Shown one piece after another: positions 42,998 through 51,802 of a DNA stretch of 64,000 bases (the stretch's first letter is position 1; each line of letters opens with the position of its first letter). The stretch spans positions 1,612,001 through 1,676,000 of the forward strand of contig OY734803.1 of assembly GCA_963457535.1 (NCBI GenBank). Reading direction: 5' to 3'. The notes below the pieces were generated by a model. That model saw only the letters and a list, made by a program, of their open reading frames with translations. It did no database searches and was not told the DNA's origin. The translations under genes were made by a program, and so were the position numbers. This DNA comes from JAHRAW01 sp028066695. Its GTDB lineage: Bacteria; Pseudomonadota; Gammaproteobacteria; Arenicellales; Poriferihabitantaceae.

Positions 42998-43590
42998 GTC
43001 GGCCTCCCGCGCATGCGCGGCGCGGCCATGGCCAGGAAGGCGAGCGCGGCGCCGCCGAGCAGCCCGCCGGTGTGCGCGCTGTTGGCGATGTGCAGGCCGA
43101 AGAGTTTCAAAACGCCCGACCAGCACAGCGCGAACCAGCCGAACAACAGCGCCACCACCGGCGGCGCCAGACGAATGCCGAACGCCGGGTTGAAGCGCCC
43201 CTGCACCCACAGGTAGCCGAAGTAGCCGTAGAGCACGCCGGACATGCCGCCGAACCCGGGGCCGGAGGCGAAATACTGCGCGAGGTTGGAGGACGCGCCG
43301 AGCGCCGCGGTGACGGCGAGCAGCGCGAACGCGCCGTGGCGCGCCTCAATCAGCCGCCCCAATTCCCACACCCACAGCAGGTTGAAAACCAGATGGAACA
43401 GCGAAAAGTGCAGGAACACCGGCGTCAGCAGCCGCCACCACTCGCCGCCGCGAATTTCCGGCAGCGCCGGCGAGGTGTATTCCGAAATCAACAGCGGGCG
43501 AACCACCGCCTCGCGCGCGAGCAGATGCATGGCCGCAAACACCAGCAAAGACGCGCCGACCAGCGCGAGCGTGGCGCGCGGGCGCGGCAT
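42994..43590 (-). CDS. Rhomboid-family intramembrane serine protease
   Basis: 198 aa, six membrane helices. The nucleophile Ser is in GFGGMSGVLYG and the catalytic His in ANSAHTGGLLGG. LTPVFLHFSLFHLVFNLLWVW, with the conserved loop-1 His/Asn residues, is typical. It cleaves membrane proteins within the bilayer; the substrate is unknown. ATG 43590 is preferred to a TTG one codon upstream. It overlaps ileS and its upstream neighbour by a few bases. Confidence 0.92.
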   Translation of the reverse strand: MPRPRATLALVGASLLVFAAMHLLAREAVVRPLLISEYTSPALPEIRGGEWWRLLTPVFLHFSLFHLVFNLLWVWELGRLIEARHGAFALLAVTAALGASSNLAQYFASGPGFGGMSGVLYGYFGYLWVQGRFNPAFGIRLAPPVVALLFGWFALCWSGVLKLFGLHIANSAHTGGLLGGAALAFLAMAAPRMRGRPT

Positions 43591-43733
43591 CAACTTTGCT
43601 TCCCGCGGCGGCCGCGCTTTTTGACGGCGGTGGCGGTGTCGGCTTCAGCCGCGGCCACCGCGCGCGCGCGCATGCGAAAGAAAGCCACGACTGCGACGAT
43701 GACCGCGACGGTGAACAGGATTTTGCCGAGCAT
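43590..43733 (-). CDS. Small single-span membrane protein
   Basis: 47 aa from the ATG at 43733: an N-terminal hydrophobic helix (LGKILFTVAVIVAVVAFF) and a basic tail ending VKKRGRRGKQS. Its stop overlaps the rhomboid start (TGATG), which supports translation. Too small for recognition; a longer form starting at 43802 would add 23 basic residues and reach nearly to gltA. Confidence 0.5.
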   Translation of the reverse strand: MLGKILFTVAVIVAVVAFFRMRARAVAAAEADTATAVKKRGRRGKQS

Positions 43734-43815
43734 CGTTTTGTTGTTGCGGGGAAAGGCGGCGCGCGGCGCCGTCAACAAAAAGCGGAAGCGGGCGCGCGCC
43801 ATGCGGCGCGCCGAC

Positions 43816-45225
43816 TCATCCGCCCCACAGCCAGGCCCAACTGACCTTTTTGTCGGTGTGCCCGCGCCGGTCCAGCGGCAGGTATTCGCGCGCCTTCGCG
43901 CCGAGATACAGTTGCCGCGGCCGCCCGATCTTGCTGTCTTCGTCGCGCAGCATTTCCTTCCAGTGCGAGATCCAGCCGGCGGTGCGGCCGATGGCGAACA
44001 TCACCGTGAACATGGAAGTCGGAAAGCCCATGGCTTTCATGATGATGCCCGAATAAAAATCCACATTCGGGTAGAGTTTCTTTTTGATGAAGTAGTCGTC
44101 CTCCAGCGCGATGCGCTCGAGTTCCATCGCCAGTTTGAGTTTCGGGTCCTCCACGCCGAGCACCTCCAAAACTTCGTGGCAGGTGTCGCGCATCACGCGC
44201 GCGCGCGGGTCGTAGTTTTTGTAGACACGGTGGCCGAAGCCCATCAGCCGGAACTTGTCGTTTTTGTCCTGCGCTTTTTTGATGTAGGCGCCGATGCGGT
44301 CGGCCGAGCCGATTTCGTCCAGCATTTTCAGCACCGCCTCGTTCGCGCCGCCGTGCGCCGGGCCCCACAGCGAGGCGATGCCGGCGGCGATGCATGCATA
44401 CGGATTGGCGCCGCTTGATCCGGCGAGGCGCACCGTGGAAGTGGACGCGTTTTGCTCGTGGTCGGCGTGCAGAATCAAAATGCGGTCGATCGCCTGCGCC
44501 AGCACCGGGTCAATTTTGTATTTCTCGGCCGGGTTGGAGAACATCATCTGCAGCAGGTTTTCCGAATAACTGCAGTCGTTGTGCGGCGTCGGGAAGGACA
44601 TGCCGAGCGAGTACTTGTAAGCATACGCGCCGATGGTCGGCATCTTCGCGATCAGCCGGTGCGCCGCGAGCCGCCGCGCGCCGATGTCGGTGATGTCGGT
44701 GCTGTCGTGGTAGAACGACGAAAGCGCGCCGACCACGCCGACCATGATGGACATCGGGTGGGCGTTGCGAATGAAGCCGTTGTAAAACGAAATCAACTGC
44801 TCGTGCAGCAGCGTGTGGATGCGGATGTCCGACTCAAACGAAGTCTTCTGCTCCGGCGTCGGCAGTTCGCCGTAGAGCAGCAGGTAGCAGACTTCCATGA
44901 AGTCGCTCTTCTCGGCGAGTTCGTCTATGGAATAGCCGCGGTGCAGCAGCACGCCTTTCTCGCCGTCAATGTAGGTGATGTCCGATTTGCAGGACGCGGT
45001 GGAGGTGTAGCCCGGGTCGTAGGTCAAAACCCCGGTGTCGCCGTAGAGCCGCTTGATGTCGATCAGCCGCCCGCCCATGACGCTGGTGCGCGCCGGCAAC
45101 TGCCACGACTTGCCGCTGGCGTTGTCGGTCAGGGTGAACGAGTCCGCGGGTTTTGCCGGCGTTTTCGCCGGGGCTTTCGTCTCGGGTTTCGGCGGCGCTT
45201 TCGCCGCGGCGGTTTTCTGGGTCAT
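43816..45225 (-). CDS. gltA: Citrate synthase (type II, hexameric-type)
   Basis: 469 aa. Catalytic residues are visible: His in WGPAHGGANE, His in GFGHRVYKN, and Asp in VDFYSG. It condenses oxaloacetate and acetyl-CoA in the TCA cycle. Residues 1-28 form a Lys/Ala/Pro-rich extension (TQKTAAAKAPPKPETK) before the conserved core, which is not part of the usual enzyme. The ribosome site is weak. It is divergent from proX, with 200 bases between starts. Confidence 0.96.
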   Translation of the reverse strand: MTQKTAAAKAPPKPETKAPAKTPAKPADSFTLTDNASGKSWQLPARTSVMGGRLIDIKRLYGDTGVLTYDPGYTSTASCKSDITYIDGEKGVLLHRGYSIDELAEKSDFMEVCYLLLYGELPTPEQKTSFESDIRIHTLLHEQLISFYNGFIRNAHPMSIMVGVVGALSSFYHDSTDITDIGARRLAAHRLIAKMPTIGAYAYKYSLGMSFPTPHNDCSYSENLLQMMFSNPAEKYKIDPVLAQAIDRILILHADHEQNASTSTVRLAGSSGANPYACIAAGIASLWGPAHGGANEAVLKMLDEIGSADRIGAYIKKAQDKNDKFRLMGFGHRVYKNYDPRARVMRDTCHEVLEVLGVEDPKLKLAMELERIALEDDYFIKKKLYPNVDFYSGIIMKAMGFPTSMFTVMFAIGRTAGWISHWKEMLRDEDSKIGRPRQLYLGAKAREYLPLDRRGHTDKKVSWAWLWGG

Positions 45226-45386
45226 TGGAGAAACGCGGGTTGCAACGGGATGGGGAGAATACCCGAAACCGCGCGCCGACGCAAGGGGCGGCGGGGGCGG
45301 GGGGATTGCGGCGCGAATTTTCCGGCAAAACCGCGCGATGCCGCTCGCCGCGCCCGATGCCGAAATCGCCGCGCGGCGCGGCCGTG

Positions 45387-45395
45387 TGCTATGCT
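45387..45395 (+). promoter_or_regulatory. Extended -10 promoter of proX
   Basis: TGC followed by TATGCT (45390-45395) lies 30 bases before the proX ATG in the gltA-proX divergent region. The rest of that 200-base gap has no clear operator. Confidence 0.4.
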
Positions 45396-45425
45396 CCGCC
45401 GTCCATCACCACCCGGAGATTTTTC

Positions 45426-46394
45426 ATGAAAACCACCGCAACCGCGCGCGCGCTTTGCGCCTCTCTGCTGCTGTCTTTCGCGTTCGCCGCGCATTCCGCC
45501 GAAAGCGTCAAGATCGGCGAGCCCAGCTGGGTCGGCGCGAAAAGCATCGCGTATCTGATCAAAAACGTCGTCACCGAGCGCATCGGCGGCAAAGCCGAAT
45601 TGGTGCCGGGCAACAACGCCGCGATTTTTCAGGCGATGAACGCGGGCAAGGGCGACATCGACGTGCATCCGGATGTATGGCTGCCGAACCAGGAGAGTTT
45701 CACCAAGAAATACGTGGACGGCGAAGGCACGGTGGAACTGAGCCGCAACAGTTACGAAGGCAAGCAGAGTTTCTGCGTGTCCAAGGCCTTCTCCAAGAAG
45801 CACGGCGTGGAATCCATCTTTGACCTGGCGCGCCCGGAAATCGCGAAGTTGATGGACAGCGACGGCAACGGCAAGGGCGAGATTTGGGTCGGCGCGCCGG
45901 GCTGGGCTTCGGCCAATGTCAACGAAGTGAAAGTGCGCGACTACGGCCTGCTGCCGTTCATGGATCCGATTCGCGCCGAGCAGAGCGTGATGCAGGCGAC
46001 CGTCGGCGACACCATCGCCAAGGGCCGCGGCTACGCGTTTTACTGCTACTCGCCGCACGCGATTTGGTTCCTGCACGACATCGTGCGGCTCAAGGAGCCG
46101 CCGTATGACCCGGCGAAATACATCATGTACCAGCCGAGCGACGACCCGAACTGGTATGAGAACTCCAAGGTGGCGAGCGAGGACGCGCTGAAGAAAGTGC
46201 AAATCGCGTATTCCAAGTCGCTGAAAAAGCGCTCGCCGGTGATCTACGAGTTCCTGCAGAACTTTTCGCTGCGCGCCGACGATGTCAGTTACTTCGCCTT
46301 TCAAATCGCCGGGAAGAAACGCGACCCGGACGAAGTGGTGAACGAGTGGATCGGAAAAAACTCGGCGCGCGTTGACGCCTGGCTCGGCATCTGA
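45426..46394 (+). CDS. proX: Periplasmic glycine betaine/choline-binding protein
   Basis: 322 aa with a Sec signal peptide (ALCASLLLSFAFAAHSA). The OpuAC fold is indicated by KIGEPSWVGAK, IDVHPDVWLPNQ, IWVGAPGWASANVNEVKV and YCYSPHAIWFLHD; the Trp/Tyr residues in these motifs are the kind that form the aromatic cage for quaternary amines. It feeds the ProV-ProW transporter encoded next. Betaine, choline or proline betaine cannot be told apart from sequence. Confidence 0.92.
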   Translation: MKTTATARALCASLLLSFAFAAHSAESVKIGEPSWVGAKSIAYLIKNVVTERIGGKAELVPGNNAAIFQAMNAGKGDIDVHPDVWLPNQESFTKKYVDGEGTVELSRNSYEGKQSFCVSKAFSKKHGVESIFDLARPEIAKLMDSDGNGKGEIWVGAPGWASANVNEVKVRDYGLLPFMDPIRAEQSVMQATVGDTIAKGRGYAFYCYSPHAIWFLHDIVRLKEPPYDPAKYIMYQPSDDPNWYENSKVASEDALKKVQIAYSKSLKKRSPVIYEFLQNFSLRADDVSYFAFQIAGKKRDPDEVVNEWIGKNSARVDAWLGI

Positions 46395-46405
46395 CCGCCC
46401 GCGCA

Positions 46406-46443
46406 AACCGCCTTTCCGGCGATGACCGGGAAGGCGGTTTTTT
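46406..46443 (+). terminator. Intrinsic terminator between proX and proV
   Basis: A 14-base stem (46406-46419 with 46426-46439, one G-T pair) around a 6-base loop is followed by four T, then G and TTT. It sits 12 bases after the proX stop and before proV. A partial terminator here would give more binding protein than transporter. Confidence 0.85.
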
Positions 46444-46455
46444 GTTTGCCGCCCG

Positions 46456-47535
46456 ATGCCCGCCTCCCGCGCCAAACCGGAAACGGACGAAGCGGCGATT
46501 CGCGTCGCCAACGCCTGGAAAATTTTCGGCGCGCGCGAGCGCGAGGCGTTCGCGCGCATCCGGAGCGGCGGCATTTCCAAGCAGGAGGCGCTTGAGAAAT
46601 ACAACTGCGTAATCGGCGTCGCCGATGTCAGTTTTGAAGTGCTGCCCGGGCAAATCTACTGCGTGATGGGCCTGTCCGGCAGCGGAAAATCCACGCTGGT
46701 GCGCCACATCAACCGCCTGCTCGAGCCGACCGATGGAAGCATTCATGTCAACGGGCTGGATGTGATGCAACTGGAGCCGAAGGCGCTGCAGGAATTTCGC
46801 AACCGCCACATCGCCATGGTGTTCCAAAATTTCGCGCTGATGCCGCACCGCTCGGTGCTGGACAACATCGCCATGCCCCTGGAAATTCGCGGTGTCAGCA
46901 AAAACCGCCGCCTGCAAATCGCCGAGCAAAATCTGGAGATGGTGGACCTGAGCGGCTGGGGCAACAAGTTCGCGCATGAATTGTCGGGCGGCATGCAGCA
47001 GCGCATCGGGCTTGCGCGCGCGCTTGCCTCCGACCCGGACATTCTGCTGATGGACGAGCCGTTCAGCGCGCTGGACCCGCTGATTCGGCGGCAACTGCAA
47101 AATCAATTCATGGCGCTTTCCGAGCGCATGCACAAGACCACCGTGTTCATCACCCACGACCTGGACGAGGCGGTTCGCATCGGCGACCGCATCGCCATCA
47201 TGCGCGACGGCCGCCTGATTCAGGAAGACACGCCGGAGAACATCGTGATGCGCCCGGCCGATTCGTATGTCGCCGATTTTGTCGCCGGCATTTCGCGCCT
47301 CAAAGTGGTGCGCGCGCATGCGGTGATGCGCGGCATTGCGGAATTTGAGCGCGAGCACGGCGCGCTCGGCGGCGACTGCCCGCAGTGCCGCGAGGACGAC
47401 GCGCTCAGCGCGCTGATCACCGCGGCAATCGGGCAGGACAAGCCGCTGGTTGTGGTCGACCATTCGGGCGCGCGCCTCGGCGTGGTCACCACCGCGGATC
47501 TACTGCAAACCGTCATAGAAGGAGCGGAAACATGA
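46456..47535 (+). CDS. proV: Glycine betaine ABC transporter ATPase
   Basis: 359 aa. Walker A GLSGSGKST, Q-loop VFQNFALMPHRSV, signature LSGGMQQR, Walker B LLMDEPFSALDP and switch His in FITHDLDEA are all present. The region before Walker A (IFGAREREAFARI...KYNCVIGVADVSF) is characteristic of the OpuAA/ProV class. A single CBS-like segment closes the protein (PLVVVDHSGARLGVVTTADLL), where most relatives have two. It overlaps proW by ATGA. Confidence 0.94.
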   Translation: MPASRAKPETDEAAIRVANAWKIFGAREREAFARIRSGGISKQEALEKYNCVIGVADVSFEVLPGQIYCVMGLSGSGKSTLVRHINRLLEPTDGSIHVNGLDVMQLEPKALQEFRNRHIAMVFQNFALMPHRSVLDNIAMPLEIRGVSKNRRLQIAEQNLEMVDLSGWGNKFAHELSGGMQQRIGLARALASDPDILLMDEPFSALDPLIRRQLQNQFMALSERMHKTTVFITHDLDEAVRIGDRIAIMRDGRLIQEDTPENIVMRPADSYVADFVAGISRLKVVRAHAVMRGIAEFEREHGALGGDCPQCREDDALSALITAAIGQDKPLVVVDHSGARLGVVTTADLLQTVIEGAET

Positions 47536-49049
47536 GCCAACAGCAATCTCCCAAAAACACGGCGCCCTCCGAAGACCGCGCCGAATTGCTGAAGCGATTC
47601 GTCGCCTCCAGCCCGCGCTACTACCTGCGCGAGTTCAACAAAATCGGCGCGACCACCGCCTTCGTTTTCAGTTTCAACGCGGCCGCCGCCGCGCTCGGCC
47701 CGGTGTGGTTCGGGCTGCGCGGCCTGTGGAAGTGGGGGATGCTGTTCGTGGTCGCCGAGACTTTCGCGCTCACGCAAATCATGCGCGGCTTGTTCGGCGA
47801 TCTGTCCGGCGAGGCGCGCGCGCGCATCGGCGCGATAGAAGGCACGCTGGATTTGCGGCGCCGCCAACTGCAGGCCGCGCTGGAGGACAACAGCGACAAA
47901 GTCGGCGCGATTCGCGGCTGGATCGACTCGCTGGAGCGCGAGATCGCCAACATCCGGCTGGAGATGCGCGCGGTGGAGGAGTCGGCGGTGTGGGTGGCCG
48001 CGGCCGGCCTGGGCGCCCTGCTCGCGGTGAAATGCGCGCAGGGACTGCTGGCGAACCAAATCCTGGAAAAGCGCTTTTCCGAATGGCTTTCCGACCGCAG
48101 TTTGAAAAGCGGGCTGGCGCCGGCGCGGATCGCGCTCAGCGGCGTTTTCGTCGTGTTCGTCTACTGCATCGGCATTTTGTTTTACGGCTTCAACGACCCG
48201 ACCGGGCACCTCGGAAACTTTCCGACCGACCCGCGCTACCGGCTTGCCGCGATTAACTGGATCGTGGAGTTTTTTTCCTGGCTGACCGGCGCCGGCTCCG
48301 GCCTGTTTTATTTCATCTCCTACGGCATCCGCGTTTTTCTGGATTATCTGGAAGTGCTGTTTGTGCGCACGCCGTGGCCGATAGTCGCCAGTTTCATCAT
48401 CCTGCTGACCGGCCTCACCGCCGGCGCGCGCGGCGCGGTGTTCGCCGCCGGCTCGCTCGCCTTCATGGGCGCGCTGGAGTTCTGGGAAAAAGCGATGACC
48501 ACGCTCGCCCTGCTCGGCACGGCGGCCTGCATCAGCATCACCATCGGCATTCCGCTCGGCGTGCTCTGCGCCAAGCGCGAGCGCCTCTACGGCGTCATCC
48601 GCCCGGTCATGGATTTCATGCAGACCATGCCGTCGTTTGTCTTCATGATTCCGGTCATCGCGCTTTTCAGCGTGGGCAAGCCGGCCGCGATCATCATCAC
48701 CATGATCTTCGGCGGCACTCCGGTGGTGCGCCTGACCGTGCTTGGCCTGCGCGGCGTGCCGCAGCCGGTGCGCGAGGCGGCGATCGCTTTCGGCGCGTCC
48801 AAATGGTATTTGCTGACCAAGGTGGACCTGCCGCTGGCCGCGCCGTCCATTTTCGCCGGCATCAACCAAACCATCATGCTCAGTCTGGCGATGGTGGTGG
48901 TCGCGTCGCTGATCGGCGCAAAGGGGCTCGGCGAGGACGTGCTGGAGGCGCTGCAATACGCCAATGTCGGCCAGGGAATTCTCGCCGGCTTCGCCATTCT
49001 TTTTTGCGCGATGATTTTGAACCGCATCATTCAGGGCGGAAACCGCTGA
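47532..49049 (+). CDS. proW: Glycine betaine ABC transporter permease with long N-terminal coiled-coil region
   Basis: 505 aa. The last 230 residues are the permease: LALLGTAACISITIGIPLGVLCAKRER, DFMQTMPSFVFMIPVIALF, and the EAA loop AIAFGASKWYLLTKVDLPLA. The first 270 residues are unusual: membrane segments, then a predicted coiled coil near 95-150 (GTLDLRRRQLQAALEDN, SLEREIANIRLEMRAVEES), then more membrane segments. Escherichia coli ProW is 354 aa. The start overlaps proV, and the hydrolase gene follows 12 bases later. Confidence 0.92.
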   Translation: MSQQQSPKNTAPSEDRAELLKRFVASSPRYYLREFNKIGATTAFVFSFNAAAAALGPVWFGLRGLWKWGMLFVVAETFALTQIMRGLFGDLSGEARARIGAIEGTLDLRRRQLQAALEDNSDKVGAIRGWIDSLEREIANIRLEMRAVEESAVWVAAAGLGALLAVKCAQGLLANQILEKRFSEWLSDRSLKSGLAPARIALSGVFVVFVYCIGILFYGFNDPTGHLGNFPTDPRYRLAAINWIVEFFSWLTGAGSGLFYFISYGIRVFLDYLEVLFVRTPWPIVASFIILLTGLTAGARGAVFAAGSLAFMGALEFWEKAMTTLALLGTAACISITIGIPLGVLCAKRERLYGVIRPVMDFMQTMPSFVFMIPVIALFSVGKPAAIIITMIFGGTPVVRLTVLGLRGVPQPVREAAIAFGASKWYLLTKVDLPLAAPSIFAGINQTIMLSLAMVVVASLIGAKGLGEDVLEALQYANVGQGILAGFAILFCAMILNRIIQGGNR

Positions 49050-49061
49050 GCGCGCCGCGTC

Positions 49062-49823
49062 ATGCTGGCGCACGCGAAATATTCCGGCCGCGGCGGCGTT
49101 CCGCTGGTGATGATCCACGGCTTTTTGTGCTGCGGAAAATTTTTTGCGCCCAACATCCGCGCCATTTCCGAATTTGCCGATGTCATTACCATAGACCTGC
49201 CCGGCTTCGGCGAAAGTTTTGCGGCGCGCGCCGCCGGCTCCGTTTCCGAGATGGCGGCGCGGACGCTCGGCGCGCTGGACGCGCTCGGCTGCGAACGCTT
49301 TGATTTGCTCGGCCATTCCATGGGCGGCATGGTCGCGCTGCAAATCGCGCTGGACGCGCCCGCGCGCGCGCGAAAATTAATTCTCTTCGCGACCAACAGC
49401 GACGGAAATTTGCCCGAGCGCTTTGAGACTTTCGCCGAGAGCAAAACGCGGCTGCGGGCGCGCGGCATGGAAGTTGCGCGAAAGGAAATTGTCGCGACTT
49501 GGTTTATGGACGGCGCCGCGCATCCGCGCTATGCGGACTGCCTGGCCTGCAGCGACCGGGTCGGCATGCCGGCCGCGCTGGCCGCGCTGCGCGCGATGGA
49601 AAATTTCAACCTGACCGCGCGGCTCGCCGAAATCAGCATGCCGACGCTGGTCATCGGCGCGCGCCGCGACCGGACTTACGCCCCGCGCCGCCTGCGGGAA
49701 ATGCGCCGCGCAATTCCCGGCGCGCAACTGCATTTTATGAAGGACTGCGCGCACAACGCGCATCTTGAGGACGAAAAAACCTTCAACAAATTGGTGCTGG
49801 ATTTTGTCCGCCCCGGCGCCTGA
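49062..49823 (+). CDS. Alpha/beta-hydrolase
   Basis: 253 aa. Oxyanion region VMIHGFLCCGK, nucleophile elbow GHSMGGM, acid near VIGARRDRTY, and catalytic His in DCAHNAHLE. The fold is clear, but the substrate is not; the position behind the betaine importer suggests an ester or related small molecule, though co-transcription does not prove it. Length fits a compact hydrolase with a small lid. Confidence 0.85.
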   Translation: MLAHAKYSGRGGVPLVMIHGFLCCGKFFAPNIRAISEFADVITIDLPGFGESFAARAAGSVSEMAARTLGALDALGCERFDLLGHSMGGMVALQIALDAPARARKLILFATNSDGNLPERFETFAESKTRLRARGMEVARKEIVATWFMDGAAHPRYADCLACSDRVGMPAALAALRAMENFNLTARLAEISMPTLVIGARRDRTYAPRRLREMRRAIPGAQLHFMKDCAHNAHLEDEKTFNKLVLDFVRPGA

Positions 49824-49828
49824 CCCTC

Positions 49829-51370
49829 TCACCGCGCAAACACCCACTCCAGCACCGCGTCCTGCACCGCGTTGCCGCTCCAGAAGTTTACGCGGCGCGA
49901 ATCGATCATCATTGCGACCGCGTAGTGGCGGCCGTTGCGCGCGTGGACATAGCCGGCCATGCTGCGGATGTTGTCGATCAAGCCGGTCTTGATGCGCGCG
50001 CGGCCGCGCAACGCGCTTTCGGAAAGGCGCTTGCGCATGGTGCCGTCGGTGGCGGCGAGGGGGAGCGAGGAGAGGAATTCGGGGCGGTAACTGCCGCGCC
50101 AGGCATGCGCGAGCAGGCGCGACAGGCCGGCCGCGGAGGCGCGGCTTGTGCGCGACAGGCCGGCGCCGTTGTCCATGACCAGCGACGGCATGGCGAGGCC
50201 GGACTTGGCAAGCCAGGCGCGAATCGCGGCGACGCCGGCGGCGGAGGTTGCCGGGCGCGACGCGGGTTGCGCGGTGTCCGGCTCGCCGTCGCCGTCCGCG
50301 TCAACGCGCGGCGCGGCGAGGGTCAGCAGCAATTGGCGCGTCATTACATTGTTGCTGAACTTGTTGATGCCGGTGATGATGTCGGCGAGCGGCGCGCCTT
50401 CGCGCGCCAGCAACCGGCGCGCGCGCGGCGGCGCGGCGCCGAGGCGGCAGCCGCCGGATTTGCCGCCCATCTCGCGCCACAGCGCGGTGAACAGGCGGCA
50501 GGTGTATTCGGCGTTCGGCACGATGCTGCGGATGAGTTCGTCTTCGCCGCATTGCGCGCGGTAGGCGCCTTGCAGGCGGACGCGAATCGGGCGCAGCGAA
50601 ATGCGCGCGCCGCTTTGCCGGCGGTCGGCGCCGCGCGCGCTGTCGTCGCGCGCGATGCGGTAACTCCAGTTGCCGCCTTTGCCTTTGCATGTTCCGCCGA
50701 GCGCTTTGATGCGGTTGTCAATGCGCAGCCCGGCGAGCGGCGGCTCGGCGCGCGCGGTGATGCGCCCGCCGCGCGGCTCCACCACGAAACGCGTCGCCGA
50801 CAGGTTGATCAGCGCGGCGTCGGGCGCGGTGTTGTAGGAGCGCGTCGGCTGGCGGTCAAAGGCGGCCGGGTCGTGATGCGCCGGCGCGAAGCGCGAGTTG
50901 TCAATGACCAGGTCGCCGTTGATGCGGCGCAGGCCGGTCTGGCGCAGCGCCAATAAATGGCCGAGAAAATCCTCCACGGTGATGAACGGGTCGCCGCCGC
51001 CGCGCAAAATTAAATCGCCGTGCAAAGTTCCGTTTCGGATTGCGCCGTCGGCGAGATAGGATGTCTCCCAGCGGTAGTCGGGTCCCAGCGTTTCCAGCGC
51101 GGCCAGCGTGGTCAGGAGTTTGATCACCGAGGCCGGATTGCGCGCGGTCGCCGCGTTGTGGCGCAGCAAAGCCGCGCCGCGCCCGCGGTCGTCCAGTGCG
51201 CGCACCACCAAACTCACCTTGGACGCCGGAATGCGCTGCTCGGCGAGCGCGGCCGCAATCGGCGCGGGCAAATCGGCATGCGCGCCCGTCGCCGTTGCCG
51301 CCGCCAAAATTATTGCGGCCGCAATCGGCCGGAGAAAGCGGCTGATTAATGTGTTCATTAATATGTGCAT
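49829..51370 (-). CDS. dacB: D-alanyl-D-alanine carboxypeptidase/endopeptidase, PBP4 type
   Basis: 513 aa with a signal peptide (ILAAATATGAHA). The three active-site motifs of family S13 are present: SxxK in PASVIKLLT, SxN in KFSNNVMT, and KTG in ARIKTGLID. It trims or cuts peptide cross-links in peptidoglycan. Start at 51370 or 51358 (both ATG) cannot be separated. It converges with the hydrolase gene and is divergent from the DUF1820 gene. Confidence 0.92.
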   Translation of the reverse strand: MHILMNTLISRFLRPIAAAIILAAATATGAHADLPAPIAAALAEQRIPASKVSLVVRALDDRGRGAALLRHNAATARNPASVIKLLTTLAALETLGPDYRWETSYLADGAIRNGTLHGDLILRGGGDPFITVEDFLGHLLALRQTGLRRINGDLVIDNSRFAPAHHDPAAFDRQPTRSYNTAPDAALINLSATRFVVEPRGGRITARAEPPLAGLRIDNRIKALGGTCKGKGGNWSYRIARDDSARGADRRQSGARISLRPIRVRLQGAYRAQCGEDELIRSIVPNAEYTCRLFTALWREMGGKSGGCRLGAAPPRARRLLAREGAPLADIITGINKFSNNVMTRQLLLTLAAPRVDADGDGEPDTAQPASRPATSAAGVAAIRAWLAKSGLAMPSLVMDNGAGLSRTSRASAAGLSRLLAHAWRGSYRPEFLSSLPLAATDGTMRKRLSESALRGRARIKTGLIDNIRSMAGYVHARNGRHYAVAMMIDSRRVNFWSGNAVQDAVLEWVFAR

Positions 51371-51389
51371 ATCAAATACGCCAATCGGC

Positions 51390-51395
51390 TATACT
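51390..51395 (+). promoter_or_regulatory. -10 box ahead of the DUF1820 gene
   Basis: TATACT lies 32 bases before the ATG at 51428, in the 57-base divergent gap with dacB. No clear -35 box. Confidence 0.35.
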
Positions 51396-51427
51396 CCCCG
51401 CCCGGCCAAACCGCCCGCAACGCCCCG

Positions 51428-51775
51428 ATGACAAAGCGAAAAACCCAAAAGCGCGTCTATAAAATCCAGTTCCACAACCGGGGGAAATTGTATGAATTGT
51501 ATGCGCGCGAAGTTTCGCAGAGCGGGTTGTACGCGTTCGTGGAAGTCGCCGGCATCATTTTCGGCGAGCGCTCCAAGATGGTGGTGGACCCGTCCGAGGA
51601 GCGGCTCAAAGCCGAGTTCAGCCAGGTCAGCCGCACTTACATTCCGCTGCATGCGGTGGTGCGCATTGACGAGGTGGAAAAAGAAGGCGTGAATAAAATC
51701 ATTGAAAGCGGCGGCGCGCCGGCGCCGGCCGGAAATGTCGCGGCGTTTCCGCTGGGCCCGATGAAAGGGGAATAA
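51428..51775 (+). CDS. DUF1820 family protein
   Basis: 115 aa. VYKIQFHNRGKLYELYAREVSQSGLYAFVEV and IIFGERSKMVVDPSEERLKAEF (each recognisable in parts, e.g. KIQFHNRGKLYELYAR) match DUF1820, a family restricted largely to Gammaproteobacteria and of unknown function. Cytoplasmic, no catalytic motif. It supports the taxonomic placement. The ATG at 51428 is preferred over an upstream in-frame ATG that would put the start in the promoter. Confidence 0.88.
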   Translation: MTKRKTQKRVYKIQFHNRGKLYELYAREVSQSGLYAFVEVAGIIFGERSKMVVDPSEERLKAEFSQVSRTYIPLHAVVRIDEVEKEGVNKIIESGGAPAPAGNVAAFPLGPMKGE

Positions 51776-51787
51776 CGCCGCGCCCAT

Positions 51788-51793
51788 TATAAT
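51788..51793 (+). promoter_or_regulatory. -10 box of dsbB
   Basis: A perfect TATAAT lies 9 bases before the ATG at 51803. This is too close for a conventional leader, so transcription from it would give a nearly leaderless mRNA or would serve a later ATG (51839 or 51851). Confidence 0.4.
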
Positions 51794-51802
51794 GCGCGAA
51801 CC

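Noticed and set aside
40445..43216. 923-codon plus-strand frame opposite ileS
   Set aside because: Antisense shadow; the minus-strand ileS has full class I motifs.
51361..51372. ATATG-TG-CATAT palindrome at the dacB start
   Set aside because: Only 5-base arms in an AT-rich divergent gap; too short to call as an operator.
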